This document shows, piece after piece, positions 9,450-19,021 of a DNA stretch of 64,000 bases. The notes under the pieces are model-generated. The model saw only the letters and a program-made list of their open reading frames with translations, made no database searches and had not been told where the DNA came from. Position 1 is the first letter of the stretch, and each line of letters begins with the position of its first letter. This DNA comes from Bacillota bacterium (GTDB taxonomy: Bacteria; Bacteroidota; Bacteroidia; Bacteroidales; Bacteroidaceae), in assembly GCA_023664625.1 (NCBI GenBank), contig JAMPFD010000010.1:1-64000 (forward strand), written 5' to 3'. The translations under genes and the position numbers were made by a program.

Positions 9450-10367
9450 CTATACCGTTATTGTCTGCAATTCATTGGTCAGATGAGTATTCTCAAACAT
9501 CTGACATGCCTCTTCCAGCAGCGCAGATTCCTCACGCTCATAGCGGGCACTGTAATGTCCGAGGAGCAGTTTCCCGACATTTGCATCACGTGCCACCATG
9601 GCAGCCTGACGTGCCGTAGAATGGCAATACTTGACGGCATTGTCCGTCATTGCCTCTGCATACGTGGCTTCATGATAGAGGACATCCACGCCAAGGACTA
9701 TTTTATGAAGCTCCGGAAGATATTTAGTATCTGAGCAATAGGCGTATGAACGTGGCTTGTCAGCCGGCGTGACAAGACGTGCGTTCTCTATGACACGGCC
9801 ATCTTCAGCTGTCCAGTCCGCTCCTGCTTTTATGTTATTTATCTGCGAAACAGGAATACCATAAAAATCAATCATGTCACGGCGTATATGAGGCAAGCCC
9901 GGTTTCTCGCGGAACAGAAAGCCGGCACACGGCACACGGTGACATAACGGCACAGACTCAACCGTAAGGCTCCTGTCTTCGTATATCACCTGATGGCTGG
10001 TTGTGTCAACAGCATGGAACACAACGTCATATCCCAAATCACGGCAAAAGAGTTTCTGTTGCATATCCAGATATTCCTCCATGGCCGCCGGGGCATAAAT
10101 ATGCAACGGCGCCGTCCTGCCCAACAGTCCGAAAGAGGAAATCATGCCTATCAGGCCGAAGCAATGGTCGCCGTGCATGTGAGTGATAAACACAGCCTGT
10201 ATTTTCGTGAAGGCAATACGTGTCTTCCTTATCTGCAGCTGGGTTCCCTCCGCACAGTCAACCATGAACATCTTTCCCCTTATCTCCACTATCTGCGAAG
10301 ATGGGAAATGCTTCAGTGTAGGTGTCGCTGAACCGCAACCTAATATATGTATCTTGAATGGTTCCAA
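9450..10367 (-). CDS. rnz: ribonuclease Z
   Basis: A 305-residue metallo-beta-lactamase-fold endonuclease that trims the 3' ends of tRNA precursors in the cytoplasm. The N-terminus (ILGCGSATPTLKHFPSSQ) is typical of RNase Z. The metal-binding HMHGDH motif is at about residues 63-68, and further His/Asp ligands appear in YCSDT and in LLLGHYSARY near the C-terminus. Length fits the bacterial short form. The start is a TTG codon (10367-10365), placed only two bases after the stop of the upstream lipoprotein gene. No ATG lies upstream in frame, and the family begins at this position, so translational coupling is likely. Identification is firm; the TTG start is inferred from family alignment. Confidence 0.93.
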   Translation of the reverse strand: MEPFKIHILGCGSATPTLKHFPSSQIVEIRGKMFMVDCAEGTQLQIRKTRIAFTKIQAVFITHMHGDHCFGLIGMISSFGLLGRTAPLHIYAPAAMEEYLDMQQKLFCRDLGYDVVFHAVDTTSHQVIYEDRSLTVESVPLCHRVPCAGFLFREKPGLPHIRRDMIDFYGIPVSQINNIKAGADWTAEDGRVIENARLVTPADKPRSYAYCSDTKYLPELHKIVLGVDVLYHEATYAEAMTDNAVKYCHSTARQAAMVARDANVGKLLLGHYSARYEREESALLEEACQMFENTHLTNELQTITV

Positions 10368-10369
10368 AA

Positions 10370-10954
10370 CTATTTCTTCTGTTTTGATGCTGCTTGTCTC
10401 TGCCGTTTGTAAACAAAAATACCCTTGCTGCTCTCCAGTTCCAGTGAGTCCGCACCCAATGACACCACGTCAAACGAGTCACGTCCCATGAGAAGTTTTC
10501 CGTTATGTATCTTCCATGACGTATACGGATTTGTCTCACTCTGTACAGTTGACAGCACCTCGCCGCCGTCAACAATCTCAAAATTACGGTCAAGACTTGT
10601 CCATTTTCCCTCAAGAGTCGTCAGATTGACAACGACGCCTGCTGCTTTCTCTCCATAGTTATCCGTCACTGTCACAGCAAGCTTGTCACCGCTAAGCAAG
10701 CCGCCCTTAACGGTCTCCGAACCGGATTCCTCATCATCGACCAAGATATTCAAGGTATCCCCGTCATTGGTTATCAGCTCAAGGTTGTGCATTGTCGTGC
10801 CGTCACCGCAGATACCATAAACAGTCGTATCCTGCTCTTCTTCGCAAAGGCTGTCCGTTGCATTCTCCTGTGATGGTGTCTTATTCTCAACACAGGCTGT
10901 TGCACAGATACCTGCAAACAGTATCAGAGCAAACAAATATGTCAAGTTTCTCAT
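10370..10954 (-). CDS. lipoprotein, lipocalin-like
   Basis: A 194-residue protein with a lipoprotein signal peptide: MRNLTYLFALILFAGICATAC has the lipobox Cys at residue 21, so the mature protein is predicted to be anchored in the envelope. An acidic linker (residues 25-45) is followed by a beta-rich domain with alternating hydrophobic strands (GICGDGTTMHNLELI, WTSLDRNFEIVDGG, YTSWKIHNGKLLMG, DSLELES) that resembles the lipocalin-like domains common in Bacteroidota. The C-terminus is basic (KRQRQAASKQKK). The gene sits two bases upstream of rnz, so the two are probably co-transcribed, although no functional link is known. The lipocalin assignment is by fold pattern only. Confidence 0.65.
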   Translation of the reverse strand: MRNLTYLFALILFAGICATACVENKTPSQENATDSLCEEEQDTTVYGICGDGTTMHNLELITNDGDTLNILVDDEESGSETVKGGLLSGDKLAVTVTDNYGEKAAGVVVNLTTLEGKWTSLDRNFEIVDGGEVLSTVQSETNPYTSWKIHNGKLLMGRDSFDVVSLGADSLELESSKGIFVYKRQRQAASKQKK

Positions 10955-11013
10955 AATTATAAATATGTTTTGATATTATTCTTACATTAAGCATGATGAT
11001 GCGAAACAGCTGT

Positions 11014-11796
11014 TCATTCAGTTATTTTCGCTTCGTCCCAAAATTGGTCCATCTCCTTTAGAGTCATATCCTGAAGTTCCTTGCCCATTTCCCGTGCTTT
11101 CTCCTCTATATAATTGAAACGGCGGATGAATTTCCGGTTTGTCCTCTCAAGAGCTGTGTCCGGATTCAGATGGTATAGACGTGAGGCATTGACGACTGCG
11201 AAGAGGAAATCTCCCAACTCATTGATCGCCTTTTCCTTATCACCGCTCTCAAATTCAGCCTTCAGCTCTCCTATTTCCTCATAGACCTTGTCCCACACCT
11301 GCTCACGCTCATCCCAGTCAAAGCCGACATTACGTGCTTTGTCCTGAATGCGATAGGCCTTTATAAGCGAAGGAAGGGCCGCAGGAACACCGGAGAGAAC
11401 GGTCTTGTTGCCATCTTTCTCTTTCTGCTTTACACGCTCCCATAACTGACTGACATCATCGCTTGTCTCTGCCTGTTGCCCGCCATAGATGTGCGGATGA
11501 CGGAAAATCAATTTGTCAGTCTCCTTATTACAGACATCGGCAATATCGAAATCTCCCTTTTCGCTGCCCAGGATACTGTAGAAGACTGCATGCTCCATAA
11601 TGTCACCAAGCTCCTTGATAATCTCTTTCTTGTCATCTTTCATCAAGGCATCACATAGTTCGTATGCCTCTTCTATGGTATGGGGACGCAACGACTCGTT
11701 AGTCTGCTTCCTGTCCCATGGGCACTTTACCCTGAGAGTTTCCATCACATCCAGCAATCTCCCAAAGGCTTCAAGTTTTTCTTCACGTGTATGCAT
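11014..11796 (-). CDS. mazG: nucleoside triphosphate pyrophosphohydrolase MazG
   Basis: A 260-residue cytoplasmic enzyme that hydrolyses (d)NTPs to the monophosphate and pyrophosphate, acting as house-cleaning. Two MazG repeats are visible. The N-terminal one has CPWDRKQT, EEAYEL and ELGDIMEH (residues 25-70); the C-terminal one has IGELKAEF and NELGDFLFAVVN (about 175-205), including the acidic Mg2+-binding residues. Length matches E. coli MazG. An AGGAAG stretch sits 4 nt before the ATG, an unusually good Shine-Dalgarno site for this phylum. It lies upstream of the lipoprotein-rnz pair on the same strand, with a 59-bp gap. Confidence 0.93.
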   Translation of the reverse strand: MHTREEKLEAFGRLLDVMETLRVKCPWDRKQTNESLRPHTIEEAYELCDALMKDDKKEIIKELGDIMEHAVFYSILGSEKGDFDIADVCNKETDKLIFRHPHIYGGQQAETSDDVSQLWERVKQKEKDGNKTVLSGVPAALPSLIKAYRIQDKARNVGFDWDEREQVWDKVYEEIGELKAEFESGDKEKAINELGDFLFAVVNASRLYHLNPDTALERTNRKFIRRFNYIEEKAREMGKELQDMTLKEMDQFWDEAKITE

Positions 11797-12050
11797 TATC
11801 GTTCTTCCTTATTTTTATATCCTAAATAACTCTATATTTACCGTCCAGTTCCCGGCTGTCCACGATTGTCTTTCCGACATCCTGACAAAGACAAGAATAC
11901 TGTGTTTACTGTGATCTGCACAACATTTACGGCACGGTACACGGACGGTATGCTTAAAAGTACGATACAAAAGTACACATAAATTTTCAAAAACTTGCAC
12001 ACGAACATAAAATAAGTGCAAAAAAATTCTTTTCTTATCAAAATAATGAG

Positions 12051-12058
12051 TAATTTTG
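12051..12058 (+). promoter_or_regulatory. -7 promoter element TAATTTTG
   Basis: TAATTTTG matches the Bacteroidota -7 consensus TAnnTTTG; no clear -33 TTTG is seen at the right distance. It lies 24 bp before the ATG at 12082 and overlaps the alternative start at 12046, so it favours 12082 as the true start of the transporter. Confidence 0.45.
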
Positions 12059-12081
12059 TAGCAAATTTATGTAAATATCAT

Positions 12082-13776
12082 ATGGATTGGCTATTGAACT
12101 TATTCACCAGTACTGAGTCTGTTGCGCATATAGCATTGCTTTATGCGTTAGTCATCGCAGTTGGTGTTTATCTTGGAAAAATCAAATTCGGCGGAATTGC
12201 TCTCGGGGTGACATTTGTATTATTCGCAGGCATTGCAGCCGGACACTTTGGATTTACGGCACCGGCTTCCATCCTGACGTTCATTCAGGACTTCGGACTT
12301 ATCCTGTTTGTATTCATGATCGGCCTGCAGGTCGGTCCGGGTTTCTTTGAGAGTTTCAGGGAAGGCGGAGTTAAGATGAACGCCATGGCTATAAGCATAA
12401 TATTCCTGAACATCGCCGTTATGTTCGGATGTTACTTCGCTTTCTTTGACATAAGCAATCCTGACAATCTGCCTATGCTTGTAGGCACTCTTTATGGTGC
12501 AGTGACGAACACTCCGGGCCTTGGTGCAGCAAACGAAGCGCTCTCGTCTGTTTTCGAGGACGGGGCGACACCCACTATTGCCAACGGATATGCCTGCGCA
12601 TATCCTCTCGGCGTTGTCGGCATAATAGGCGCGACCATCGCCATCCGCTTCCTTACAAGGACAAGGCTTGACCAAGAGGAAAAAGCCTTGGACATGCAGG
12701 GCATCAACAATGCCACAAAAAAGCCGTACCTAATGCATCTTCTTGTACGCAACTCATATATCTGCGGACGGAACATTCTGGAAATTCATGATTTCATGAA
12801 GCGTGACTTCGTATTCTCACGCATACTCCGCGGCACGGAACTAATCATTCCAAAGAGAGATACGACGCTCGAATTCGGCGACAAAATATATTGTGTGTGC
12901 GCCGAAGCTGATGCCGAGGCCATCGTTGCCTTTGTCGGAGAGAAGACTGAAGTCTCCGAATTCAAGGAACAGGAAGAGAAAAAGCAGATGATAAGCAAGC
13001 GTGTCCTTGTCACAAAACCGGAAATAAACGGAAAGACATTGGCAAAGATGCATTTCTCAAGCGTCTATGGCGTGAACGTCACGCGTGTGACACGACAAGG
13101 CATGGATCTTTTCGCCTCAAGCAATCTGGCACTGCAGGTAGGTGACCGTGTAATGGTTGTGGGAGAAAAGGCAAGCGTCGACCGTGTAAGCACTATCCTC
13201 GGAAACTCAATAAAGCGTCTTGACCATCCGAACATCGCAACGATTTTCGTAGGTATTGTACTCGGAATCATCTTCGGGAGCATACCGTTTGCACTACCGA
13301 ACATTCCGGTGCCGCTGAAACTCGGTATCGCAGGGGGGCCTCTCATAATAGCTATCCTCATCGGACGGTTCGGGCATAAATTCCATTTGGTGACATATAC
13401 CACAACATCCGCCAACCTTATGCTACGCGAAGTGGGACTAGTACTGTTTCTCTCAAGCGTCGGTATCAAGGCCGGAGCAAACTTCGTGAACACAGTTGTT
13501 GCAGGTGACGGGCTGCTGTATGTGCTGTCAGGATTCCTGATAACAGTAATACCTATATTAATAATAGGAACAGTTGCGCGGCTGAGATACAAACTGAACT
13601 ATTTCACCATAATGGGTATGATTGCCGGTTCTTATACAGACCCTCCCGCACTTGCCTATGCCAACTCTGTATGCTCAAAGGAAGCTCCTGCCGTAGGATA
13701 CTCGACTGTCTATCCTTTGACAATGTTCCTGCGTATCTTCACAGCCCAGCTGATAATAATTTTCTGTTGCGGATAA
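12082..13776 (+). CDS. putative transporter of the YidE/AspT (aspartate:alanine exchanger) family
   Basis: About 564 residues from the chosen ATG ([13 protein letters not shown]). The layout is that of the AspT-Asp_Al_Ex family: five to six membrane helices in residues 15-190, a cytoplasmic region with two RCK_C/TrkA_C-like domains (about 200-370, with [15 protein letters not shown] and [20 protein letters not shown]), then a second set of helices to the C-terminus. Both membrane halves carry the duplicated motif with a conserved Gly/Pro-rich segment ([16 protein letters not shown] and [17 protein letters not shown]). It is a plausible secondary transporter of small carboxylates or amino acids in the inner membrane; the substrate is unknown. 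A GTG at 12016 and an ATG at 12046 are possible longer starts, but the -7 element at 12051 argues against them. Confidence 0.85.
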   Translation: MDWLLNLFTSTESVAHIALLYALVIAVGVYLGKIKFGGIALGVTFVLFAGIAAGHFGFTAPASILTFIQDFGLILFVFMIGLQVGPGFFESFREGGVKMNAMAISIIFLNIAVMFGCYFAFFDISNPDNLPMLVGTLYGAVTNTPGLGAANEALSSVFEDGATPTIANGYACAYPLGVVGIIGATIAIRFLTRTRLDQEEKALDMQGINNATKKPYLMHLLVRNSYICGRNILEIHDFMKRDFVFSRILRGTELIIPKRDTTLEFGDKIYCVCAEADAEAIVAFVGEKTEVSEFKEQEEKKQMISKRVLVTKPEINGKTLAKMHFSSVYGVNVTRVTRQGMDLFASSNLALQVGDRVMVVGEKASVDRVSTILGNSIKRLDHPNIATIFVGIVLGIIFGSIPFALPNIPVPLKLGIAGGPLIIAILIGRFGHKFHLVTYTTTSANLMLREVGLVLFLSSVGIKAGANFVNTVVAGDGLLYVLSGFLITVIPILIIGTVARLRYKLNYFTIMGMIAGSYTDPPALAYANSVCSKEAPAVGYSTVYPLTMFLRIFTAQLIIIFCCG

Positions 13777-13888
13777 TATGTAAATATTGACCGTTCTTAC
13801 CCAGAACCCGACTATAGTCGCCGGCCGGTATGGCGACATAAACAACAGACGAACTAACAGAATAGAAAAAACAAACGACAATAAACTA

Positions 13889-14866
13889 ATGAAAAGAATC
13901 GGATTCCTGATTGCCTTGCTTGTCTGCATATCGTCAGACCTCTTTGCCCAAGGGGCCAAGAACATAAAGATAAATGAGGTAATGACAGGCAATGACTCCA
14001 GCATCGTAGACGAGTTCGGAAAGCGTGAGGCGTGGATTGAACTTTGCAACTCCTCATTCACGACTGTAAATGTCCGCGGGATGTACCTCACAACAGACAG
14101 GTCAGTACTTAATAAAGAACTCAGTGCGCCACAACGCCAGGCACTTATGTCTCAAATTCCGAGTGGTTACGAATTCACTGTATTGACAGGGCACCAGCAT
14201 CTCCTGTTCCACTGCAACGGCAATCCCAAGGACGGTTCACGCCATATAACGGCAAAAATAGCTGCCGGCGAGCCTGTCTGGGTAGCCCTGTATGACGGAA
14301 ACGGCATCGAACTGATTGACTCTGTATCAGTACCGGCACTCGCCATGAACCAGTCGTATGCAAGAGAGAAAGACGGCAGTGACGTTTGGAGCATCCGTGC
14401 CCCGGAGAATGTAACCCCCGGCATAGCCAACACGCCTAATGTCAACAACAAAATTGCACGGACAAAGGCAGAAGACCCACACGGATTTGCAATCACAATA
14501 CTTGCAATGGGTACTGTATTTGCCTGCCTCGCACTGCTGTTCATCTTCTTCCGTGTGCTCGGCCTCATAATGGATCATATCAATACGACAAAGAAGATTG
14601 CCAATGCCTACCCTCTTAAGCCTGTGACCAGCACGATCACAACAACTGCTAAAATAGGTGCTGAAGTGCTTGATACAACAGGAAAGCTGATGAAAGACGG
14701 CTTAAAGCTAAAAGGTATTGACAAGAAAGTGTACATAGCCGTCATCGCCATGGCTATCAAGCAATATGAAGATGATGTTCATGATGTGGAATCAGGAATA
14801 ATCTCCATAAAGCCAAAGAATACGACATGGAACGCTCCTGAGTTCAACAACAAAGTAAAGAAATAA
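13889..14866 (+). CDS. lamin-tail domain protein fused to OadG-like (Na+-decarboxylase small membrane) subunit
   Basis: About 325 residues from MKRIGFLIALLVCISSDLFA, a signal peptide. Residues 25-170 form a lamin-tail (LTD) type beta domain (IKINEVMTGNDSSIVDEFG, WIELCNSS, GMYLTTD). A single membrane helix follows at about 195-225 (ITILAMGTVFACLALLFIFF), with OadG/MmdD-like features, and a Lys-rich cytoplasmic tail ends in a conserved segment (VYIAVIAMAIKQYEDDVHDVESGIISI region). In Bacteroidota this fusion accompanies the biotin-carrier and beta subunits of Na+-pumping decarboxylases, exactly as here (43 bp and 27 bp gaps). It probably anchors or assembles the complex. An upstream in-frame TTG at 13787 is rejected because the signal peptide begins at 13889. 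Confidence 0.8.
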   Translation: MKRIGFLIALLVCISSDLFAQGAKNIKINEVMTGNDSSIVDEFGKREAWIELCNSSFTTVNVRGMYLTTDRSVLNKELSAPQRQALMSQIPSGYEFTVLTGHQHLLFHCNGNPKDGSRHITAKIAAGEPVWVALYDGNGIELIDSVSVPALAMNQSYAREKDGSDVWSIRAPENVTPGIANTPNVNNKIARTKAEDPHGFAITILAMGTVFACLALLFIFFRVLGLIMDHINTTKKIANAYPLKPVTSTITTTAKIGAEVLDTTGKLMKDGLKLKGIDKKVYIAVIAMAIKQYEDDVHDVESGIISIKPKNTTWNAPEFNNKVKK

Positions 14867-14909
14867 CAGGCAACAAAATATCTAAAGTCCAAAGAGACAA
14901 TACTATATT

Positions 14910-15350
14910 ATGGCTACATACCAATATACAGTTGAGGGTACGGATTACGAAGTAGATATCCTCGAAGTTCAAGACAAGGTGGCAAAAGTCACAGTTAACG
15001 GAGTTGAGTTTGAAGTAGAGTTGAAAAGGGCTCTGAAACCGACAACACGTCCTATACAGCAGGTACAGGCAGCACCGGCAAAAGCAACCGTGCCGGCAAC
15101 GGCTCCACAGCCGAAGCCTATCGTGCCGGCAGGTGCCGGCCAGCATGTCCTCGCTCCGTTGCCGGGAACAATCAATGAAATAAAGGTCAATGTAGGAGAT
15201 ACAGTAAAACAGGGTGACACAGTCCTTATCCTTGAAGCCATGAAAATGCAGAACAATATCGAGGCGGAATGTGACGGACAGGTGACCGCTGTACTTGTGA
15301 AGGCCGGTGACGCTGTAATGGAAGGTGCTCCGCTAATCACTATCGGATAA
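14910..15350 (+). CDS. biotin carboxyl carrier subunit of a Na+-translocating decarboxylase
   Basis: A 146-residue biotinyl-domain protein. Residues 1-50 form a small beta domain, 50-75 an Ala/Pro-rich flexible linker (QVQAAPAKATVPATAPQPKP), and 76-146 the biotin attachment domain with ILEAMKMQNNIEAE. The biotinylated Lys is at about residue 112. It carries the carboxyl group from the carboxyltransferase (alpha) subunit to the membrane beta subunit, probably within a methylmalonyl-CoA or oxaloacetate decarboxylase. It lies between the OadG-like and beta genes in one apparent operon. Which substrate the complex uses cannot be decided without the alpha subunit, which is not in this window. Confidence 0.9.
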   Translation: MATYQYTVEGTDYEVDILEVQDKVAKVTVNGVEFEVELKRALKPTTRPIQQVQAAPAKATVPATAPQPKPIVPAGAGQHVLAPLPGTINEIKVNVGDTVKQGDTVLILEAMKMQNNIEAECDGQVTAVLVKAGDAVMEGAPLITIG

Positions 15351-15377
15351 TGGCTAACCTTTAAGAAAAACAGATTT

Positions 15378-16538
15378 ATGGAAACATTTCTCAATTTCCT
15401 GAAAGGTAACTTCTTCGATTTCCTTACATACACAGGCTTTGCAAATGCAGAAATAGGCAACCTTATCATGATTGCTATAGGAGCATCATGCATATGGCTC
15501 GCCATAAAGAAAGATTTCGAGCCCCTGTTGCTTGTACCAATAGGACTTGGCATAATATTGGGAAACATCCCTTTTAAGACTGATGCTGGTCTGGAGATTG
15601 GCTTATATGAAGACAACTCTGTACTAAATATATTCTATCAGGGTGTTAAGCAAGGGTGGTACCCTCCGCTGGTATTCCTCGGCATCGGTGCCATGACTGA
15701 TTTCACGGCACTTATCGCAAACCCAAAACTTGTACTTATCGGCGCCGCTGCGCAGTTCGGCATTTTCGGAGCATATATGACAGCTCTTGCCTTGGGTTTT
15801 GAGCCGAATCAGGCTGCCGGTATTGCCATTATAGGTGGTGCAGATGGTCCAACAGCCATTTTCCTTAGCTCCAAATTATGCCCGAACCTGATGGGAGCGA
15901 TTGCTGTATGTGCATATTCATATATGGCTCTCGTACCAGTAATACAGCCACCTTTGATGCGTCTGCTTACAACAAAGAAAGAACGCGTCATAAAGATGAA
16001 GGCCGGCCGTGAAGTCTCACAGACAGAACGCATACTATTCCCTATAATAGGACTGCTGATAACAACGTTTATCGTCCCCTCAGGAATGCCGCTGTTGGGA
16101 ATGCTGTTCTTCGGAAATCTCCTGAAAGAATCAGGAAAGACCACACGTCTCGCCAAGACTGCCGGTTCCTCGCTCAATGACATAATAGTGATGCTGCTCG
16201 GCCTTACCGTAGGATGCTCCACTCAGGCAAGTGAGTTCCTCACCATGAATACGATCTTCATCTTCGCACTCGGTGCTTGTGCTTTCGTTGTTGCGACATG
16301 TTCCGGCGTACTTTTCGTGAAATTCATGAATCTCTTCCTGCCTGAACGCAAGAAACTGAATCCGCTTATCGGCAACGCAGGTGTGTCGGCAGTTCCTATG
16401 TCAGCACGCATTTCCAATAACCTCGGACTTGAATATGACCGCAAGAACTTCCTTCTAATGCATGCAATGGGGCCAAACGTTGCCGGTGTCATTGGCTCGG
16501 CTGTTGCCGCAGGTGCATTGCTCGGCTTCCTTTCATAA
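15378..16538 (+). CDS. sodium ion-translocating decarboxylase subunit beta
   Basis: A 386-residue inner-membrane protein of the OadB/MmdB/GcdB family, which couples decarboxylation of carboxybiotin to Na+ export. Many membrane helices are visible. The signature GGADGPTAIFLSSKL (about residues 153-167) contains the conserved Asp of the Na+ site, and the C-terminal NLMGAIAVCAYSYMALVPVIQPP and GPNVAGVIGSAVAAG segments are also typical. Length is usual for the family. It is the last gene of the OadG-biotin-beta cluster, 27 bp after the biotin carrier. In Prevotella-like bacteria this complex is usually tied to propionate/succinate metabolism as methylmalonyl-CoA decarboxylase, which is an inference here. 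Confidence 0.92.
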   Translation: METFLNFLKGNFFDFLTYTGFANAEIGNLIMIAIGASCIWLAIKKDFEPLLLVPIGLGIILGNIPFKTDAGLEIGLYEDNSVLNIFYQGVKQGWYPPLVFLGIGAMTDFTALIANPKLVLIGAAAQFGIFGAYMTALALGFEPNQAAGIAIIGGADGPTAIFLSSKLCPNLMGAIAVCAYSYMALVPVIQPPLMRLLTTKKERVIKMKAGREVSQTERILFPIIGLLITTFIVPSGMPLLGMLFFGNLLKESGKTTRLAKTAGSSLNDIIVMLLGLTVGCSTQASEFLTMNTIFIFALGACAFVVATCSGVLFVKFMNLFLPERKKLNPLIGNAGVSAVPMSARISNNLGLEYDRKNFLLMHAMGPNVAGVIGSAVAAGALLGFLS

Positions 16539-16693
16539 GGCTCCGTAACTGATCAGCTCTATGCCACGTAGGTGCTAAGATAACGGTCCAAGCATCATAA
16601 ATTACGAAATAAAAGCATTCAACGAAGCAGGCAAGCATAATCAAACTCACTTGCCAATGTAACAATATATTAACTGATTTTGTCAAGCAACTT

Positions 16694-17581
16694 ATGAAGC
16701 AAAATATATTCCGTGGTCTCGGCATTGCCTTGATTACACCTTTTACAGAGAATGGCAACATAGATTTCAATGCAATAAAAAGGCTTGTGGAGTATCAAAT
16801 AAGCAATGGAGCTGATTTTCTCTGTATCCTTGCCACAACAGGCGAGACTCCTTGTCTGACCAAACAAGAACGTCTTGATGTCCAGCATTTCATCGTCAAT
16901 CTCGTTAACGGACGTGTTCCTGTAGTAATCGGTTGCGGAGGAAACAATACAGCGGCTATCGTTAAAGAGCTGCAAACAGGAGATTTCAAAGGCATAGACG
17001 GAATACTCAGCGTCTGCCCTTACTATAATAAACCTTCACAAGAAGGTCTTTTCCAGCATTTCAAGACTATTGCCGACGCAACGAATCTTCCGGTAATCTT
17101 ATATAATGTGCCAGGACGCACAGGAGTGAATATGAAACCAGAGACAACTGTACGTCTTGCAAAAGCCTGCGAAAACATTGTTGCAGTGAAAGAAGCCAGC
17201 GGTAATCTTGAGCAGGTAGATGAGATTCTGAAGAACAAGCCAGAAGGTTTCGCGGTGCTTTCCGGTGATGATTCATTGACATATCCAATGATAGCCTGTG
17301 GTGCAGAAGGTGTTATTTCTGTTATCGGCAATGCTCTTCCAAAAGAATTCTCACGTATGATCCGCCTGGAAAAACGTGGAGAATTTGAGGCTGCACTAAA
17401 GATACACCATAAGTTTACAGACTTATATTCACTGCTTTTCGTCGACGGCAACCCCGCAGGAGTAAAGGCACTGCTTCACGAAATGGGATTCATTGAGAAT
17501 ATCCTCCGCCTGCCTTTGGTTCCGACACGTGTCCAGACAGTACAGAAGATGTCACAGATTCTTAAAGACCTGAAAATATAA
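16694..17581 (+). CDS. dapA: 4-hydroxy-tetrahydrodipicolinate synthase
   Basis: A 295-residue class I aldolase. It condenses pyruvate with aspartate semialdehyde in the first committed step of diaminopimelate/lysine synthesis, in the cytoplasm. Visible motifs are the N-terminal [17 protein letters not shown] near residue 45; [16 protein letters not shown] with the catalytic Tyr; [10 protein letters not shown]; and the Schiff-base Lys in VAVKEASGN (about residue 166). [21 protein letters not shown] completes the family pattern. It is followed by hisB after 10 bp, so the two are probably co-transcribed. No terminator is seen between them. Confidence 0.96.
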   Translation: MKQNIFRGLGIALITPFTENGNIDFNAIKRLVEYQISNGADFLCILATTGETPCLTKQERLDVQHFIVNLVNGRVPVVIGCGGNNTAAIVKELQTGDFKGIDGILSVCPYYNKPSQEGLFQHFKTIADATNLPVILYNVPGRTGVNMKPETTVRLAKACENIVAVKEASGNLEQVDEILKNKPEGFAVLSGDDSLTYPMIACGAEGVISVIGNALPKEFSRMIRLEKRGEFEAALKIHHKFTDLYSLLFVDGNPAGVKALLHEMGFIENILRLPLVPTRVQTVQKMSQILKDLKI

Positions 17582-17591
17582 AATTCAATTG

Positions 17592-18746
17592 ATGAAAAGA
17601 GTTCTCTTTATAGACCGTGACGGCACTCTTATCCATGAGCCTGCCGATGAACAGATAGACGCCTTTGACAAACTGAGATTTGTCAAAGGTGTTTTCAGAA
17701 ATCTTAGTTTTATCCGCCAGCACCTTGACTTCGAATTTGTCATGGTCAGTAACCAGGACGGTCTTGGCACAAAGTCTTTTCCAGAGGAAACATTCTGGCC
17801 TGTCCACAATTTCATTCTCCAAACACTTGAGGGAGAAGGAGTGACATTTGACAACATCCTCATAGACTGTCATTTCCCGGAAGACAATCATCCATGCAGG
17901 AAACCAGGAACAGGTATGCTTACCGAGTATATCAAGAACTCAAACCTCAACCCGCAATATCAATGCTATTCTGCGAAGAAGCGGGAAAACAAACATCTCT
18001 GTTCCGCAGAAACGCAAGATGAAGAGCCGGAATACGACCTTATCAACAGCTATGTCATCGGTGACCGCAATACAGACCGTCAGCTTGCGGAGAACATCGG
18101 ATGTAAGTCACTAATCCTTGGTGACGACATGACATGGGACAGAATTGCTGAAATACTCTTTGCCGGAGAACGTATTGCAGAAGTAAAGCGTACGACAAAG
18201 GAGACAGACATCTACGTACGCATGAACCTTGACGGTAAAGGGACCTGCAATATAAATACAGGATTGGGCTTCTTTGACCACATGCTTGAGCAGATAGGCA
18301 AGCACGGCATGATAGACCTCACCGTCCACACGGAAGGAGATCTAAACGTAGATGAGCATCATACTATAGAGGACACAGCCATTGCCATAGGAGAATGCAT
18401 TGCCGAAGCCCTCGGCAATAAGCGCGGGATAGAACGCTACGGTTACTGTCTGCCTATGGACGACAGTCTCTGCTCTGTAGCACTTGACTTCGGCGGAAGG
18501 CCATGGCTGGTATGGGATGCAGAGTTCCATCGTGAAAAAATTGGGGAAATGCCTACGGAAATGTTCCTGCATTTCTTCAAATCCCTCTCCGATGCAGCAA
18601 AGATGAATCTGAACATCAAGGCTGAGGGACAAAATGAGCACCATAAAATAGAAGGAATATTCAAAGCTCTTGCACGCTCCCTGAAGATGGCTGTTAAACG
18701 AGACATATACAAATTTGAACTACCTTCCACAAAAGGAATGCTGTAA
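17592..18746 (+). CDS. hisB: bifunctional histidinol-phosphatase / imidazoleglycerol-phosphate dehydratase
   Basis: 384 residues catalysing two steps of histidine synthesis. Residues 1-165 are a HAD phosphatase ([10 protein letters not shown] with the nucleophile Asp; [32 protein letters not shown] with the Zn-loop Cys/His residues; [16 protein letters not shown]). Residues 190-384 are the Mn-dependent dehydratase ([46 protein letters not shown]). There is a low-complexity insert ([19 protein letters not shown]) at about 133-151, just before the segment with the HAD-typical GDRNTD motif. The ATG at 17592 is preferred over the adjacent TTG at 17589. No other his gene lies in the window; hisB follows dapA, so histidine genes are not in one operon here. 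Confidence 0.95.
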   Translation: MKRVLFIDRDGTLIHEPADEQIDAFDKLRFVKGVFRNLSFIRQHLDFEFVMVSNQDGLGTKSFPEETFWPVHNFILQTLEGEGVTFDNILIDCHFPEDNHPCRKPGTGMLTEYIKNSNLNPQYQCYSAKKRENKHLCSAETQDEEPEYDLINSYVIGDRNTDRQLAENIGCKSLILGDDMTWDRIAEILFAGERIAEVKRTTKETDIYVRMNLDGKGTCNINTGLGFFDHMLEQIGKHGMIDLTVHTEGDLNVDEHHTIEDTAIAIGECIAEALGNKRGIERYGYCLPMDDSLCSVALDFGGRPWLVWDAEFHREKIGEMPTEMFLHFFKSLSDAAKMNLNIKAEGQNEHHKIEGIFKALARSLKMAVKRDIYKFELPSTKGML

Positions 18747-18906
18747 CCTCAGGCAACAAGTCTTGTATTAACATCCTGACACAAATATATTATATGGCTG
18801 ATTGAACTGCGGCCTCAGACAATAAGTCATATATTAACATCATATTGAAAGTAAAGTTTGTCACAAACCTGTCTATAGCCTCAGGCAATAAGCTATGCAT
18901 CAACAT
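18746..18906. repeat. degenerate direct repeats with exact 66-bp spacing
   Basis: Three copies of a 28-bp motif (CCTCAGGCAAYAAGTC followed by a TATTAACAT-like end) begin at 18747, 18813 and 18879, exactly 66 bp apart. The sequence between the motifs is much less similar. A related motif (CCTCAGGCAGGAAAGAG then TATTAACA) occurs at about 24098. The repeats fill the gap between hisB and uvrA; function unknown. Confidence 0.6.
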
Positions 18907-19021
18907 TTGCTCCGGCATAATATATTGCACGTCCCAAAGCATAATGCAACAAGTCAGCCAATCACACCGAAACTTTCTCACCATAAATTCTGAGTAGAAA
19001 CAACATAGAAACCGACTTTCA

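Noticed and set aside
12016..12081. Longer N-terminus of the YidE/AspT-type transporter (GTG at 12016 or ATG at 12046)
   Set aside because: The -7 box at 12051-12058 would lie inside the coding region, and the extra residues are not part of the family's first helix.
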